A stretch of 64,000 nt of DNA from Geothermovivens sp964644845. Lineage in GTDB: Bacteria; Zhuqueibacterota; Zhuqueibacteria; Oleimicrobiales; Geothermoviventaceae. The notes under the pieces are model-generated. The model was not told the origin of the DNA. It saw only the letters and a program-made list of their open reading frames with translations, and searched no databases. The stretch's first letter is position 1. Every line of letters begins with the position of its first letter. Both the position numbers and the translations under genes were made by a program. Where the stretch lies: assembly GCA_964644845.1 (NCBI GenBank), contig CAZXXS010000097.1, positions 195,123 to 259,122 on the forward strand. The letters are read 5' to 3'. This document shows, piece after piece, positions 28,495 through 37,637 of this stretch.

Positions 28495-30114
28495 ATGAGC
28501 CTGCGCCTGGCGGCAGGTGTGGCGCTGGTCGGGGCGGCTACGGTTGGCCTCGGGGCGATCGGTGCCTCGGCCCAAACTGCTGGTGAAGGGGTTCCATCCG
28601 GCAGGCTGGAAACGCTCTCCAACGACTTGCTTGAACTGCGTCTTGCGCGCTTGCGTCTGCAAGCGGCCAGTCTGTCTGATTCGGCACAAAATGAGGACAG
28701 GCGTTACGTGGAGGGACTCCTGGCCGAGGCCGACAGTGCTTACCGCGCCGGTGATCTGGATCTGGCTGGTGTGCGGCTTCTCGAAGCCGAGGTGTACCTG
28801 GAGACGTTTGCTGGTCTGGACAGCACTGAACCCGCGAGAGAGAACGCCGATTTTGATTTTGGCCTTGACTCCGAACGGGCCGCAGAGAAGACGACGTTTA
28901 CACTTGAAGCCCTTGCTGGAGTCGACTTGTGGAAAGAGCAGTTTGGTCTGCCGGAACAATCGGACGTCGGTGTGGCGGCCGAAGGGGCGGGTAACCCGTT
29001 TGGGGGATTGCGTGCGGATTTCTCGACCTCTGGGGGCGCTGGTACGCTTTTGAGTTACACCGAAGCACGTTACAGCCGTGACTACACCTTCGCACTCGCG
29101 GATGTGGATTTGACGGGTGTGGAAACGGGTGCCGGTAGACCAAGGTTGGAATTGCGTGTCTCCGGTACGGATTACCGGGCTGGCGAAGGGACGGACTACT
29201 TGCAGGGGCGCTTGCGAGGTCGGTGGGAAGTGAAACCCGTCGGTAACCTTGTGCTCGCACCCGTTGGAGAGGTCTGGGACACGCGCTACGCGCAGTGCAC
29301 AGGGGCTTTTTTCGTGAGTTTCAGGGAAAGCGCCTACGGCCTGGCGACAAGCGTTTCTCTGCCTGTGGGAATTTGGTTAGACGTGGATGTGCGCCGAGTA
29401 GCCCGGCACTACGCTTCCAGGGCTCGGGCCGATTTCGAAGGTACTGACCTCTGGTCCAATTTCGGCTACGCGTCGGGGGGCCTTACGTCGACACTGTGGT
29501 TGGGCTACGAAGCTCGCGACTTTGTGTTCACCCCATCACGCTGGTCCAGTAGCGCGAGCTACCGGGAGGTTTACCTGGACGGACGCCTGCGCTGGTTGAT
29601 TCGGCGGCCTTGGGGATTTGAGTTCCGGACTTCCTTTGAAAAACGCCGCTACCAGGTACCTGACCCCGCCACACCAGACTTTGTGGAGGCCCAGGCTCGG
29701 CTGCTACTGGTGTGGGAGCCTGCGTTTAGTCGTGAAGTAAATGTGGGGCCGGTAGTCCGCTGGCGAACCAGCCCGGCTTTCCCCGACGTTACCTGGAGCC
29801 GTTGGGAGGACTACCGCTCCTTAGGTCTCGCTGTTGAAATTGATCTCTTGCAGGGGGAGACCTGGTCCTTGCACGTGACCAACACGTTCGAAAACCGCAT
29901 CCACCCCTACGGGCCGCCGTACGCCTCACCGGGCTTGAGTTTGTACGACGATCGTCTCATTTCGAGTTCACTGCTCCTCGCTTCCTGGCGTTTTGCGAGA
30001 GGCTGGGAGCTGACCGCCACCGTAAACCTCGACCGCGAGGACGACCGTCGACAGGCGGAAGGGGATGTCCAAAGCACGCTTTTCTCACTCCAGTGCGCAC
30101 GAGAAATCTTCTGA
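28495..30114 (+). CDS. Exported protein with helical N-terminus and predicted outer-membrane beta-barrel
   Basis: A 539-residue protein. GGGAGGG lies before the ATG at 28495, and the N-terminus is a signal peptide (MSLRLAAGVALVGAATVG, ending ASAQ). Residues about 40-110 are helical (ELRLARLRLQAASLSD). From about 165 on the sequence alternates hydrophobic and polar residues with many Tyr/Trp/Arg (GYEARDFVF, YREVYLDGRLRW), as in outer-membrane barrels of roughly 16 or more strands, and the protein ends in Phe (CAREIF), typical of barrel insertion signals. I do not recognise the family. It is the last of four exported genes in a row. Confidence 0.72.
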   Translation: MSLRLAAGVALVGAATVGLGAIGASAQTAGEGVPSGRLETLSNDLLELRLARLRLQAASLSDSAQNEDRRYVEGLLAEADSAYRAGDLDLAGVRLLEAEVYLETFAGLDSTEPARENADFDFGLDSERAAEKTTFTLEALAGVDLWKEQFGLPEQSDVGVAAEGAGNPFGGLRADFSTSGGAGTLLSYTEARYSRDYTFALADVDLTGVETGAGRPRLELRVSGTDYRAGEGTDYLQGRLRGRWEVKPVGNLVLAPVGEVWDTRYAQCTGAFFVSFRESAYGLATSVSLPVGIWLDVDVRRVARHYASRARADFEGTDLWSNFGYASGGLTSTLWLGYEARDFVFTPSRWSSSASYREVYLDGRLRWLIRRPWGFEFRTSFEKRRYQVPDPATPDFVEAQARLLLVWEPAFSREVNVGPVVRWRTSPAFPDVTWSRWEDYRSLGLAVEIDLLQGETWSLHVTNTFENRIHPYGPPYASPGLSLYDDRLISSSLLLASWRFARGWELTATVNLDREDDRRQAEGDVQSTLFSLQCAREIF

Positions 30115-30199
30115 GAGCAGCTGACCGGAGTCTGGTCAACGTGTGAAACGCGCACAAACCGTGTCCGCTCTTGTCGAAACGTTTTCGGTCGGATTTCTC

Positions 30200-30217
30200 A
30201 GTCCCACGGGTGGGACT
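30200..30217. terminator. Perfect 8-bp hairpin after the barrel gene
   Basis: AGTCCCAC, loop GG, GTGGGACT, followed on the plus strand by GCCTTTCC. It could terminate the transcript. It also sits at the left edge of the palindrome-rich repeat island and may belong to it. Confidence 0.45.
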
Positions 30218-30254
30218 GCCTTTCCAGGTTTGCCACGCAGCCCGCGGTGGGTAA

Positions 30255-30440
30255 CGGAGATGTGGGGATGAATGGGGATTGGCGGATGCCTTTTTGTAAG
30301 GCTGAATGGGGATTTGGCATGCCCTCCGCCCGGGGGTTCGATCCCCGGCTTACGGGAAGAGCCCGCCACCTGAAGGCGGCTTGCCAATGAGCGTCCGCGC
30401 AGGCGGACGCGGAGTTGGTCAGCTGCGGAGTTCACTCCGC
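30255..30440. repeat. Palindromic repeat block, copy A
   Basis: 30255-30382 matches 30561-30690 closely along its length and 63640-63773 more loosely. It holds the hairpins CCGGGG...CCCCGG (30330-30348), a degenerate GCCGCC/GGCGGC stem (30364-30380), GCGTCCGC-GCAG-GCGGACGC (30391-30410) and GCGGAG-TTCA-CTCCGC (30425-30440). It is non-coding. Confidence 0.85.
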
Positions 30441-30560
30441 GGCGGCAAAAAGGGCTCACGAATCGACCCTCCGCGAACGATGCGACATCAGATCCTACTT
30501 CTCAACCTTGGAAGTCCGAGTTAGTACGCGATTTTACTTGCACGATCCCGTAGTCGGCAA

Positions 30561-30690
30561 CGGACATGTGGGGATGAATGGGGATTGGGGGATGCCTTTT
30601 TGTAGGGCTGAATGGGGATTTGGGCATGCCCTCCGCCCGGGGGTTCGATCCCCGGGTTACGGGAAGGGCCCTCCACCTGAAGGCGGCTTG
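30561..30690. repeat. Palindromic repeat block, copy B
   Basis: Direct repeat of 30255-30382, with only scattered differences. It includes the CCCGGGG...CCCCGGG hairpin (30636-30656) and the GGCGGC element. Its left end (ATGTGGGGA near 30566) is the reverse complement of TCCCCACAT-type sequence near 30727, so the two blocks together form a unit with inverted ends. Confidence 0.85.
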
Positions 30691-30719
30691 GGTGCTGGTT
30701 TACCGAGTTGGTGGCATTC

Positions 30720-30919
30720 GGTCCGGTCCCCACATCTCCAATTGTCCCCAACATCTCCTTCAGCGATCGGAAAAGACGCTTGTGCTACGCCAGCCGTTAC
30801 CGGCACAGGAAACTCAAGAAAACCCGCCAAACGATCAGACGACGGAAGGCCGCTTCCGCACAGGTGCGTTCGCGCAGACGGAGGCGGGGGAGATTCAGCA
30901 GCAGAGTTTACTCTGCTGC
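30720..30919. repeat. Palindromic repeat block, type 2, copy 1
   Basis: Matches 62909-63105 over most of its length: both begin CCCACATCTCCAA, share an AAGAAAccCGcCAAACG-like core and end in a 9-bp hairpin with a TTTA loop. Here that hairpin is GCAGCAGAG, loop TTTA (30907-30910), then the complement to 30919. Non-coding. Confidence 0.8.
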
Positions 30920-31020
30920 GTGTGAAGCATGCGCAAACGAGGCCGGTTCAGGGCAAGACGACTCACGCTGGGATCCTTCCGCTCCACGGGTACCGACTAC
31001 GGTTCAAGTTTCAGTGCACA

Positions 31021-31080
31021 CTTCACCCTGGGGATCCAATCCCCGGGCTACGGAGGAGAACGCCGCTTGAAGGGCGACCT
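31021..31080. repeat. Partial palindromic repeat
   Basis: Degenerate copy of the GGGGA/TCCCC hairpin (CCTGGGGAT at 31027-31035 pairing with ATCCCCGGG at 31039-31047), followed by GGCTACGG and a decayed GCCGC element, in the same order as in the other copies. Confidence 0.7.
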
Positions 31081-31474
31081 CGAAGCGTGCGTTTCGGCGC
31101 ACGTGCGTGTGACTGCGGATCGGAGGAGCTTGCTCTGGCGCAGGATGGGCAGAGCGCGCGTTGTGGGGCAGGACTTTGGGTGAACGGCCGGAAAATCGAG
31201 ACTGGAAACGTCTGATCTGAGCAGAGGTGACGTGGGGCGTCGCTGGGGGATGTTGGGGCTCGGGAAGGATGCGACCCTCAGAGCTGCGAAGGCGGTGTGT
31301 CCGTGCAAAATGCTGCTCGAATTGGGGGCGTCAGAGTGGGGTGTCCCCGGAGTTCCTCGCATTTCCTCGGTCTCCTCCGCTGACTCGTGACGACCCGTGG
31401 GACGAGCGAACGTGTTCTTCGTTGCGTGCATCGGGGAAACGAATGAAACGCGGAGCTCTGCTCTGTCCTGCCCC

Positions 31475-31503
31475 TTGACCGATTCCCGGCGAATTCCTAC
31501 ATT
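31475..31503 (+). promoter_or_regulatory. Promoter of tex
   Basis: TTGACC at 31475-31480, a 17-base spacer and TACATT at 31498-31503. The start site would fall near 31510, which rules out translation starts upstream of that and supports the start at 31658 (or 31637). Confidence 0.7.
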
Positions 31504-31657
31504 CGAGGCGTTGTTTTGGGTGGCGGGCGAGCTGTTGGGCTGCCGTTTTGGTGAAATCCGGTCCGGCGGGTCTGGGGAGTACCGTACGCCCTCGGGTGTA
31601 GTGAGACCCCCGGCCTTTTTGACAGGTGGTGTGGACGTGCCAAAGCAAAAGGGAGGA

Positions 31658-33835
31658 ATGTTGCAGGAAGAAGAGCTCTACACGCTGATCGCTGAAGAAC
31701 TTGGGCTTCGCTGGATCCAGGTCAAGAACACCGTGGAGCTTCTGGACGAGGGGAACACGGTTCCGTTCATCGCACGGTACCGCAAGGAGCGGACGGGCAG
31801 CCTGGACGAAGAGAAGATTCGGGCGATCGAGGATCGGATTCGTTACCTGCGCTCGCTGGAAGAGCGCAAGGCGGCGGTGCTGCGGAGCATCGAGGAACAG
31901 GGCAAACTTACTCCCGAGCTCGCGGAGAGAATCAAAGCTGCCACTAAGCTGCAGGAGGTGGAGGATCTTTACCTGCCGTTTCGTCCGAAGCGACGGACTC
32001 GGGCCACGATCGCCAAGGAGCGCGGATTGGAACCGCTTGCCCAGCGCATTCTGGCGCAGGAAATCGAGGAGGGTGACCCGCTCGAGCTGGCTCAGCCTTT
32101 TGTGGATCCTGAAAAGGACGTTCCCGATGCCGAAGCTGCTCTGGCCGGAGCCAGGGACATCGTGGCAGAGGTGGTTTCCGACGACGCCGAGGTCAGGAAA
32201 CTTGCCCGCGAGATGACTACGGCGGAGGGGGTACTCACATCCGAGGCCAGAAATCCCGAGGATCTCGGTGTGTACGACATGTACGCCGAATACAGCGAAC
32301 CCGTACGTAGGATCCCGCCCCACCGGATTCTGGCGATCAACCGTGGCGAGCGCGAGGGTTACCTGCGCGTGCACGTCGAGGCGCCAGAAAGCAAGATTGT
32401 GGCTGCGATTGAGGAACGTTACGTGAGCAACCCCCGCAGCGTGTTTACAGAACACCTGCGTGCGGCCATCGCCGATGCCTACAATCGGCTCGTGGCGCCG
32501 GCCATTGAGCGCGAAATCCGCAACGCGCTCACCGACAAAGCGGAAGAGCACGCCATCCAAGTGTTTGCCCGTAACCTGCGCGCTTTGCTGCTTACGCCTC
32601 CGGTGCGGGGCAAGGTCATCATGGGCATTGACCCAGGTTACCGGACCGGCTGCAAGGTGGCCGTGATCGACCCGACGGGCAAGTACCTGGAAGGCACGAC
32701 CATCTACCCACACGAGCCCCAGCGACGTTGGAACGAGGCGAAGGTGATCCTCGAGGACCTGATTGAAAAGTACGACGTCGACATCGTGGCGATTGGTAAC
32801 GGTACAGCGAGCCGGGAAACAGAGCTCCTCGTGGCGGAAGTGATTTCCGAGTTGGAAGGTGATCGTGAGGTTGTCTACACGATCGTCAACGAAGCGGGTG
32901 CTTCGGTGTACTCGGCGTCCCCTGTGGCGAAGAAGGAGTTTCCGGATCTGGAAGCCTCGATGCGGGGGAACATTTCGATCGCCCGTCGTCTGCTCGACCC
33001 ACTTTCGGAACTGGTCAAGATCGAACCGCGCAGCCTTGGCGTTGGTCTGTACCAGCACGACGTGGACCAGAACCGGTTGGCTGAGGCCCTGGACAGGGTT
33101 GTGGAGTCAGCCGTGAACTTGGTGGGTGTGGACTTGAACACGGCCTCGTCGTCGCTGCTGCGGTACGTGTCGGGAATCAACAGCCGCGTGGCCGAGAACA
33201 TCGTGAAGTACCGCGAAGAACACGGGGCGTTCCGATCGCGAGAAGAGCTGAAAAACGTGAAGGGCCTTGGCGAACACGCGTTCGTGCAGTCGGCTGGATT
33301 CTTGCGCATCCCCGAGGCGGAGAATTTCTTCGATTCAACCGCTGTGCACCCGGAGTCGTACGAGGCTGCGGAAAAGCTGCTGCAAGAGCTCAGTCTGACC
33401 GTGGACGACGTTCGGCGTAACGGACGCTTAGTGCGGGAGCGGATGGAGGAGAAGGGAGAATCGCTGGAGCACCTCGCCGAGATCTGTGGGGTTGGCCTGG
33501 AGACGCTGACGGACATCGTAGACAGTCTCGAGAAGCCGAACCGGGACCCGCGGGATGAAATGCCAAAGCCAATATTCCGCAGCGACGTTCTGAAGATCGA
33601 GGACCTTGCCCCTGGCATGATCCTGAAGGGTACAGTGCGGAATGTTGTCGACTTCGGTGCTTTCGTGGACATCGGCGTGAAGCAGGACGGGTTGGTGCAC
33701 CTGAGCAAAATGTCGAAGCGCTACGTCAAGAATCCGCTGGATGTGGTCAGCGTGGGCGATGTGGTGGAGGTGAAAGTGCTGAAAGTGGATCCCGAGCGGG
33801 GCCGCATTGCCTTGAGCATGATTCTTGACGAGTGA
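31658..33835 (+). CDS. tex: RNA-binding transcriptional accessory protein Tex
   Basis: A conserved cytoplasmic nucleic-acid-binding protein involved in transcription and ribosomal processes. The 725-residue product shows the Tex N-terminal helices (VKNTVELLDEGNTVPFIARY), an RNase H-like YqgF domain (IMGIDPGYRTGCKVAVID), helix-hairpin-helix motifs (VNLVGVDLNTASSSLL, LKNVKGLGEHAF) and a C-terminal S1 domain (GMILKGTVRNVVDFGAFVDI to about residue 715). Family length is normal. GGGAGG abuts the ATG at 31658; GTG at 31637 is an alternative. The downstream membrane-protein gene starts 18 bases after the stop. Confidence 0.95.
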   Translation: MLQEEELYTLIAEELGLRWIQVKNTVELLDEGNTVPFIARYRKERTGSLDEEKIRAIEDRIRYLRSLEERKAAVLRSIEEQGKLTPELAERIKAATKLQEVEDLYLPFRPKRRTRATIAKERGLEPLAQRILAQEIEEGDPLELAQPFVDPEKDVPDAEAALAGARDIVAEVVSDDAEVRKLAREMTTAEGVLTSEARNPEDLGVYDMYAEYSEPVRRIPPHRILAINRGEREGYLRVHVEAPESKIVAAIEERYVSNPRSVFTEHLRAAIADAYNRLVAPAIEREIRNALTDKAEEHAIQVFARNLRALLLTPPVRGKVIMGIDPGYRTGCKVAVIDPTGKYLEGTTIYPHEPQRRWNEAKVILEDLIEKYDVDIVAIGNGTASRETELLVAEVISELEGDREVVYTIVNEAGASVYSASPVAKKEFPDLEASMRGNISIARRLLDPLSELVKIEPRSLGVGLYQHDVDQNRLAEALDRVVESAVNLVGVDLNTASSSLLRYVSGINSRVAENIVKYREEHGAFRSREELKNVKGLGEHAFVQSAGFLRIPEAENFFDSTAVHPESYEAAEKLLQELSLTVDDVRRNGRLVRERMEEKGESLEHLAEICGVGLETLTDIVDSLEKPNRDPRDEMPKPIFRSDVLKIEDLAPGMILKGTVRNVVDFGAFVDIGVKQDGLVHLSKMSKRYVKNPLDVVSVGDVVEVKVLKVDPERGRIALSMILDE

Positions 33836-33853
33836 GGCGAGAGCGAAAGTGCA

Positions 33854-34582
33854 ATGAAGAACTTGTGGCTGGCGGTACGGAGCTTCTTACTGGGGGCATT
33901 CATCGTGTTGCTGTCTTTGGGGCTGTTCTACCTGTTTGCGTACAACCGGGGATCCAGGCCGGATCCGCTGGTCAGGACGCTTGAGCGCGTAGGGCGCAGG
34001 GCTGTTGCGGTTGTGCGCAGTCCACAGGAAAGGCAGCAGCTCGAAGCGGAGTACAGGCGTTTCCTCGAACTGGTGCGCAGTCGCCAGTTGGGCCCAAGCG
34101 ATGTGTTGAAAGTCGCGGCGCAGGCCTTGAATCTCGCTTTTGCCGATTCTGGGTTGTCGAAGCAGCGGGCAGCCGAGCTGCGTCGCAGCCTGGTTGTCGT
34201 GACCAACGGCCCGAGGAACTGGACGCCGCGGCCGGACTCGCGTTTTGCCCAGCGGGAGTGGACGCGGGTGGAACGCAGGGTACGGGCAGCCCAGGTGGTC
34301 ATGACTCGACTCGGGCGCACCAGACCTGCTGACGCTGGGCTGAGTGTGCCCGTGCATTTCGACACCACCTTGCGCCCTGCCTTGGACAGCCTTGCACTCA
34401 AGCGGTTACGGGCGCTGGAGGACAAAACGCACCAGCTCGAGGCGCTGCGCCTGGAGCAGTTGCAGGAATTGCAGCGCAAGCGCCGCCAGCTGGACAGCCT
34501 TCTGGCGGCCACACGGGATAGCCTGGCGCGGGTCCAGGCGGGAAGCACCGCCGCGGTTGGAGCCAAAAGGGATGGCAAGTAG
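33854..34582 (+). CDS. Single-pass membrane protein with C-terminal coiled coil, unknown function
   Basis: A 242-residue protein with one N-terminal transmembrane helix (about residues 9-30, FLLGAFIVLLSLGLFYLFA), a charged helical middle and a C-terminal coiled coil (about 180-228, LRALEDKTHQLEALRLEQLQ and following). By the positive-inside rule the bulk (starting YNRGSRPD) could be on either side; the Arg-rich flank does not settle it. It follows tex by 18 bases and probably shares its message. No family is recognised. Confidence 0.7.
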   Translation: MKNLWLAVRSFLLGAFIVLLSLGLFYLFAYNRGSRPDPLVRTLERVGRRAVAVVRSPQERQQLEAEYRRFLELVRSRQLGPSDVLKVAAQALNLAFADSGLSKQRAAELRRSLVVVTNGPRNWTPRPDSRFAQREWTRVERRVRAAQVVMTRLGRTRPADAGLSVPVHFDTTLRPALDSLALKRLRALEDKTHQLEALRLEQLQELQRKRRQLDSLLAATRDSLARVQAGSTAAVGAKRDGK

Positions 34583-34773
34583 CTCCTTGCGGACCCGAGG
34601 GCTTGGCAACGTTGGGAAATTTGGGTTGCCGAGTTTGGGTGTAAAAGGCCGTGTCCCTGTGGGGAGTTGACGTGCGGGGGCGAATTCTACGCTTCCCGCA
34701 GACCGGGTAGAGGGAGTTTCCTGCCGGAGACGCACCCGATGTGATCCGGGTAGGGGTGGAGAAAGACTTAACA

Positions 34774-34808
34774 AGAAAGGGCTGACGGCTACATCGTCAG
34801 CCCTTTCT
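34774..34808. terminator. Bidirectional terminator between convergent genes
   Basis: AGAAAGGGCTGACG (34774-34787) pairs perfectly over 14 bp with 34795-34808 around a 7-base loop, with pyrimidine-rich sequence on the right and GTTAAGTCTTTC on the left strand. It serves the tex transcript (plus) and the 50-35 kb operon (minus, ending at 34842). Confidence 0.88.
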
Positions 34809-34841
34809 CTTCAGCAGTGCAGGAGCAGTAGCTGGGCAAAG

Positions 34842-36182
34842 CTACTTGATCAACACCATCTTTCGGGTTTGCACGGTGCCGTTGACCACCAAGCTCACGT
34901 AGTAGTTGCCAGAGGGCAAAGACTGGGCGTGAAAGACCACCTTGTGATTGCCTGCCGCGAGTTTCCGATTCAACAGGCTGGCCACCTCGCGTCCCATCGA
35001 GTCGTAAACCTTCAGCTCCACGTACGAGTCTTTCACCAGGCTGAACGGGATCACCGTGGTTGGGTTAAACGGATTCGGGTAGTTCTGGCCAAGCTTGAAC
35101 GTGGTGGGTAGCGACTTGTGCGAAGCTTCGGCCACACCGGTCGGCGTGTACTTCCACACGCTCACAACGTTGTAGTCGTAGTCGCCCAGATACATGGTCT
35201 TGCCGTCGGTGCTCCAGGCTGCACCTCGCGGACTGTAGATGCCACCTTTGGAGGAGTCACCCATGGCAATGCCGACGCTGTCCACACACTGTTTGGTTAC
35301 CACGTCGTACGCGTAGTACATGCCTCCCTTCGGACCGGACCAGTCGGGACGAAGGTTGCCGGCCCAGAGGTAGCCACGCGGACCCCAGTCCAGGCAGCTG
35401 GCCCAGAGGTACACGACGTCGTAGGTTGTGTCGCCAACCGTCACGTTGTACCAGTTGCCGAAGGTGTCCACCGGTGCGTATTTCAACACGCCTGGAATGT
35501 CGCTGTGCCAGTGCACAATGCCGAAACCAATCCAGGTGGAGCCGGTGTACAGGTCTTTGCCGTCCGGGGTCACTTCGATTGTCCGGTTGATGTAACCCAG
35601 TGTGTCGATAGCTGTGCCGATCATGTTGAAGTCTTTGTCCAGGATGTAGACCGGTTTGTCCTTGCCCAAAACGTAACCAACGTAGATGTTCCCCTGGGCA
35701 TCGCACGCGGCTTCGGTCAGCGAGGATTTGATGGGCGATTCCCACTTGGCCATGGCTTCACCGGTCTTGTAGTTGATCCGGTAGATGCCCACCGCACCGG
35801 CCGAGTACAGGATGTTGCCCTCGTGATCCAGATGCATGCCCTTGCACTTCAGGGCTGTACTCAACGTGTCGGTCACGCCATCGACCGTCAGGAATTTGAT
35901 CGGGGAGAAAGAAACTTGGTTTCCGTCTTTGTCGAAGACGTAAATCGGGTTGAGGGGAATCGTGTCTCCCGCCGCCGTGAAGATCGTGTCCGTGGTGATG
36001 GCGTGGAGGCCAACCCAGATGTGGTCATCGGGATCCACCACAACGGCGTGAACGCCGTACGCATTGCTTTGCGGCAGATGAAAATCAACCAGCAACTTCT
36101 CGAATGTCCAGTTCCCCGGCTGACCGTACGCAACGGCAGCTAACAGCAGGACTCCCAGTGCTACAACCATACCCTTCTTCAT
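34842..36182 (-). CDS. Secreted beta-propeller-like protein with type IX-like C-terminal domain
   Basis: A 446-residue exported protein. AAGGAG lies 6 bases before the ATG at 36182, giving a signal peptide (MKKGMVVALGVLLLAAVAYG). The body has repeated propeller-like strands (DHEGNILYSAGAVGIYRINY, DAQGNIYVGYVLG, WSTDGKTMYLGDYD). The C-terminal domain begins LGQNYPNPFNPTT and ends TRKMVLIK, the FlgD-like/type IX sorting type. It is the last gene of the long minus-strand operon with TonB receptors, so it may act on or bind what those receptors import. Confidence 0.85.
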   Translation of the reverse strand: MKKGMVVALGVLLLAAVAYGQPGNWTFEKLLVDFHLPQSNAYGVHAVVVDPDDHIWVGLHAITTDTIFTAAGDTIPLNPIYVFDKDGNQVSFSPIKFLTVDGVTDTLSTALKCKGMHLDHEGNILYSAGAVGIYRINYKTGEAMAKWESPIKSSLTEAACDAQGNIYVGYVLGKDKPVYILDKDFNMIGTAIDTLGYINRTIEVTPDGKDLYTGSTWIGFGIVHWHSDIPGVLKYAPVDTFGNWYNVTVGDTTYDVVYLWASCLDWGPRGYLWAGNLRPDWSGPKGGMYYAYDVVTKQCVDSVGIAMGDSSKGGIYSPRGAAWSTDGKTMYLGDYDYNVVSVWKYTPTGVAEASHKSLPTTFKLGQNYPNPFNPTTVIPFSLVKDSYVELKVYDSMGREVASLLNRKLAAGNHKVVFHAQSLPSGNYYVSLVVNGTVQTRKMVLIK

Positions 36183-36277
36183 TTCGCACTCCTTTTGTCT
36201 TGGACCTCCAGTTGCTTGTAAACCCTTCCGCTCAAACGAAAAACTTCTTCCCCCGCGGGTGCTCATTTGCGATGTTC

Positions 36278-36352
36278 CATCACCTCCTTTCGTCTGCTCA
36301 CTTCGCGTGTCTCGTCGGCGCTGCTTAAACCGAGTGCTCATCACCTCCTTCC
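36278..36352 (-). promoter_or_regulatory. Two full-strength Shine-Dalgarno motifs in a gene leader
   Basis: On the minus strand AAGGAGGTGA (36350-36341) and AAAGGAGGTG (36290-36281) both match the anti-Shine-Dalgarno nearly completely, but their ATGs are only 2 bases away, too close for normal initiation. The working site for the propeller gene is a third motif just before 36182. The two could be decoys, standby ribosome sites or a duplicated start region. Confidence 0.4.
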
Positions 36353-36397
36353 GTTGTTCCTCGATTCAGTCGATGGGCTCTGCTACGACGCCCGGTA

Positions 36398-37588
36398 CTA
36401 CTCTCTGCCGTAGTACGGGGCGCCTTTCTTCTGCATATTGATCCTCAGGATGCGTTTCTTCGACGGGTCATCGCTCCTGCGGTTGACGTAGAGGTACACA
36501 TCGTTACCCCAGCTCATGGCGTAGGTTTCTGGCTCCAAAACGCCGGGATAAAGCGGCTCGAACGTCCTGTCGGGGTGTACCACAACGATGCTCTCGGGCG
36601 CGTTCGTGCCCACGTACAGGTCGCCGTCCTCGGAGAAAGTGATCGAAAGAACCTCTGATCCAGCACCCATGTTGCTGCTCCAGTCGAAGTAAAGTTCGCG
36701 CTCCCCGAGCTGCCCTTCAGTGGAAAGCTTGTTGCGCCAAACCGCCTGGCCTCCGGTGCTGTTGTCCTTCCCGCCGACGTACACGTAGCCGTTGAACACG
36801 CGCACGGACCGGATGTAAATGTTGCTGTAGTCCGCAACGCTTTCCACCGATTTGTCCGGCTTGACTCTGTACAGAGCGCCGCCGCTGCCTCCGCAGTAGA
36901 TGTTACCAAGCGAGTCGAAGTCCAGGTCGAAAGCACCGCCCGGCAGACTTGCGAACAGCTCATCCGTACCCTGGGGCGAAACGCGGAACACGTAACTCAA
37001 GATATTCACGTAGTACAGGTAACCGTCCGGTCCCATTTTCATGTTCGATGCTTTGTCCATGAGGGTGGTGCCGTATCTTTCCTGGGTACCGTCCGGTGCA
37101 ACTTTGATGATCTTCTTGCCGGCGAGAGACACGTAGAGGTTTTCGTCTTTGTCGCAAGCGATACCGTAGGCGTCGTCGTAGTCCGTAAAGTCGCCGTACT
37201 CCACCACAGCGCTCTCCAGTCGGTACGGATAGTATTCGCCAAAAAGTAGCGCCCCGACCACGCGCACTTTGATTCGAATGGAATCCGCCGGCAGGTTAGG
37301 CGCCAGCACGACGAGTTCCGTCTCTGAGGCGGAAAGCACCGTCGCTTCGGTGCCGTTGAAGTAGACATGATTTTCTTCCTTCACCGGCGAGAAGTTCTTC
37401 CCAATCAGCTTCACGTGGCCGATGCCAGCAAAGCTACCGTCGGGTGGTTCCACAGCCGTAACTACCGGATCAGGCCGCCCTTTGTACTCCGGCTGCCAGA
37501 TGCTGGGTGGGTAGTCATTTTCACACCCTCCCAAAAGGCCAGCCAGAATGCCAAGTGTCAACAGCAGGGAAAAATGTTTCTTTCGCAT
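36398..37588 (-). CDS. Lipoprotein with IPT/TIG domain and NHL-like propeller
   Basis: A 396-residue lipoprotein. The ATG at 37588 has GAGAGGAG upstream and gives a signal with lipobox GLLGGC. An IPT/TIG domain (about 40-125, VTAVEPPDGSFAGIGHVKLI) is followed by NHL-like blades (YGIACDKDENLYVSL, MKMGPDGYLYYVN, LDFDSLGNIYCGG). IPT/TIG-NHL lipoproteins often accompany SusC/TonB-receptor loci as surface binding proteins; here it lies in such an operon, 49 bases after the PorV-like gene. The ligand is unknown. Confidence 0.82.
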   Translation of the reverse strand: MRKKHFSLLLTLGILAGLLGGCENDYPPSIWQPEYKGRPDPVVTAVEPPDGSFAGIGHVKLIGKNFSPVKEENHVYFNGTEATVLSASETELVVLAPNLPADSIRIKVRVVGALLFGEYYPYRLESAVVEYGDFTDYDDAYGIACDKDENLYVSLAGKKIIKVAPDGTQERYGTTLMDKASNMKMGPDGYLYYVNILSYVFRVSPQGTDELFASLPGGAFDLDFDSLGNIYCGGSGGALYRVKPDKSVESVADYSNIYIRSVRVFNGYVYVGGKDNSTGGQAVWRNKLSTEGQLGERELYFDWSSNMGAGSEVLSITFSEDGDLYVGTNAPESIVVVHPDRTFEPLYPGVLEPETYAMSWGNDVYLYVNRRSDDPSKKRILRINMQKKGAPYYGRE

Positions 37589-37637
37589 TGCCAATCTCCT
37601 CTCGATTGCCAACGTTGGCCTGTGCTGGAGCTGCCCC

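Noticed and set aside
30330..30360. GGGGGTTCGATCCCC resembles the T-arm of a tRNA
   Set aside because: No acceptor stem, D-arm or anticodon arm can be placed around it; related copies elsewhere read GGGGATCAATCCCC, so it is one hairpin of the repeat family.
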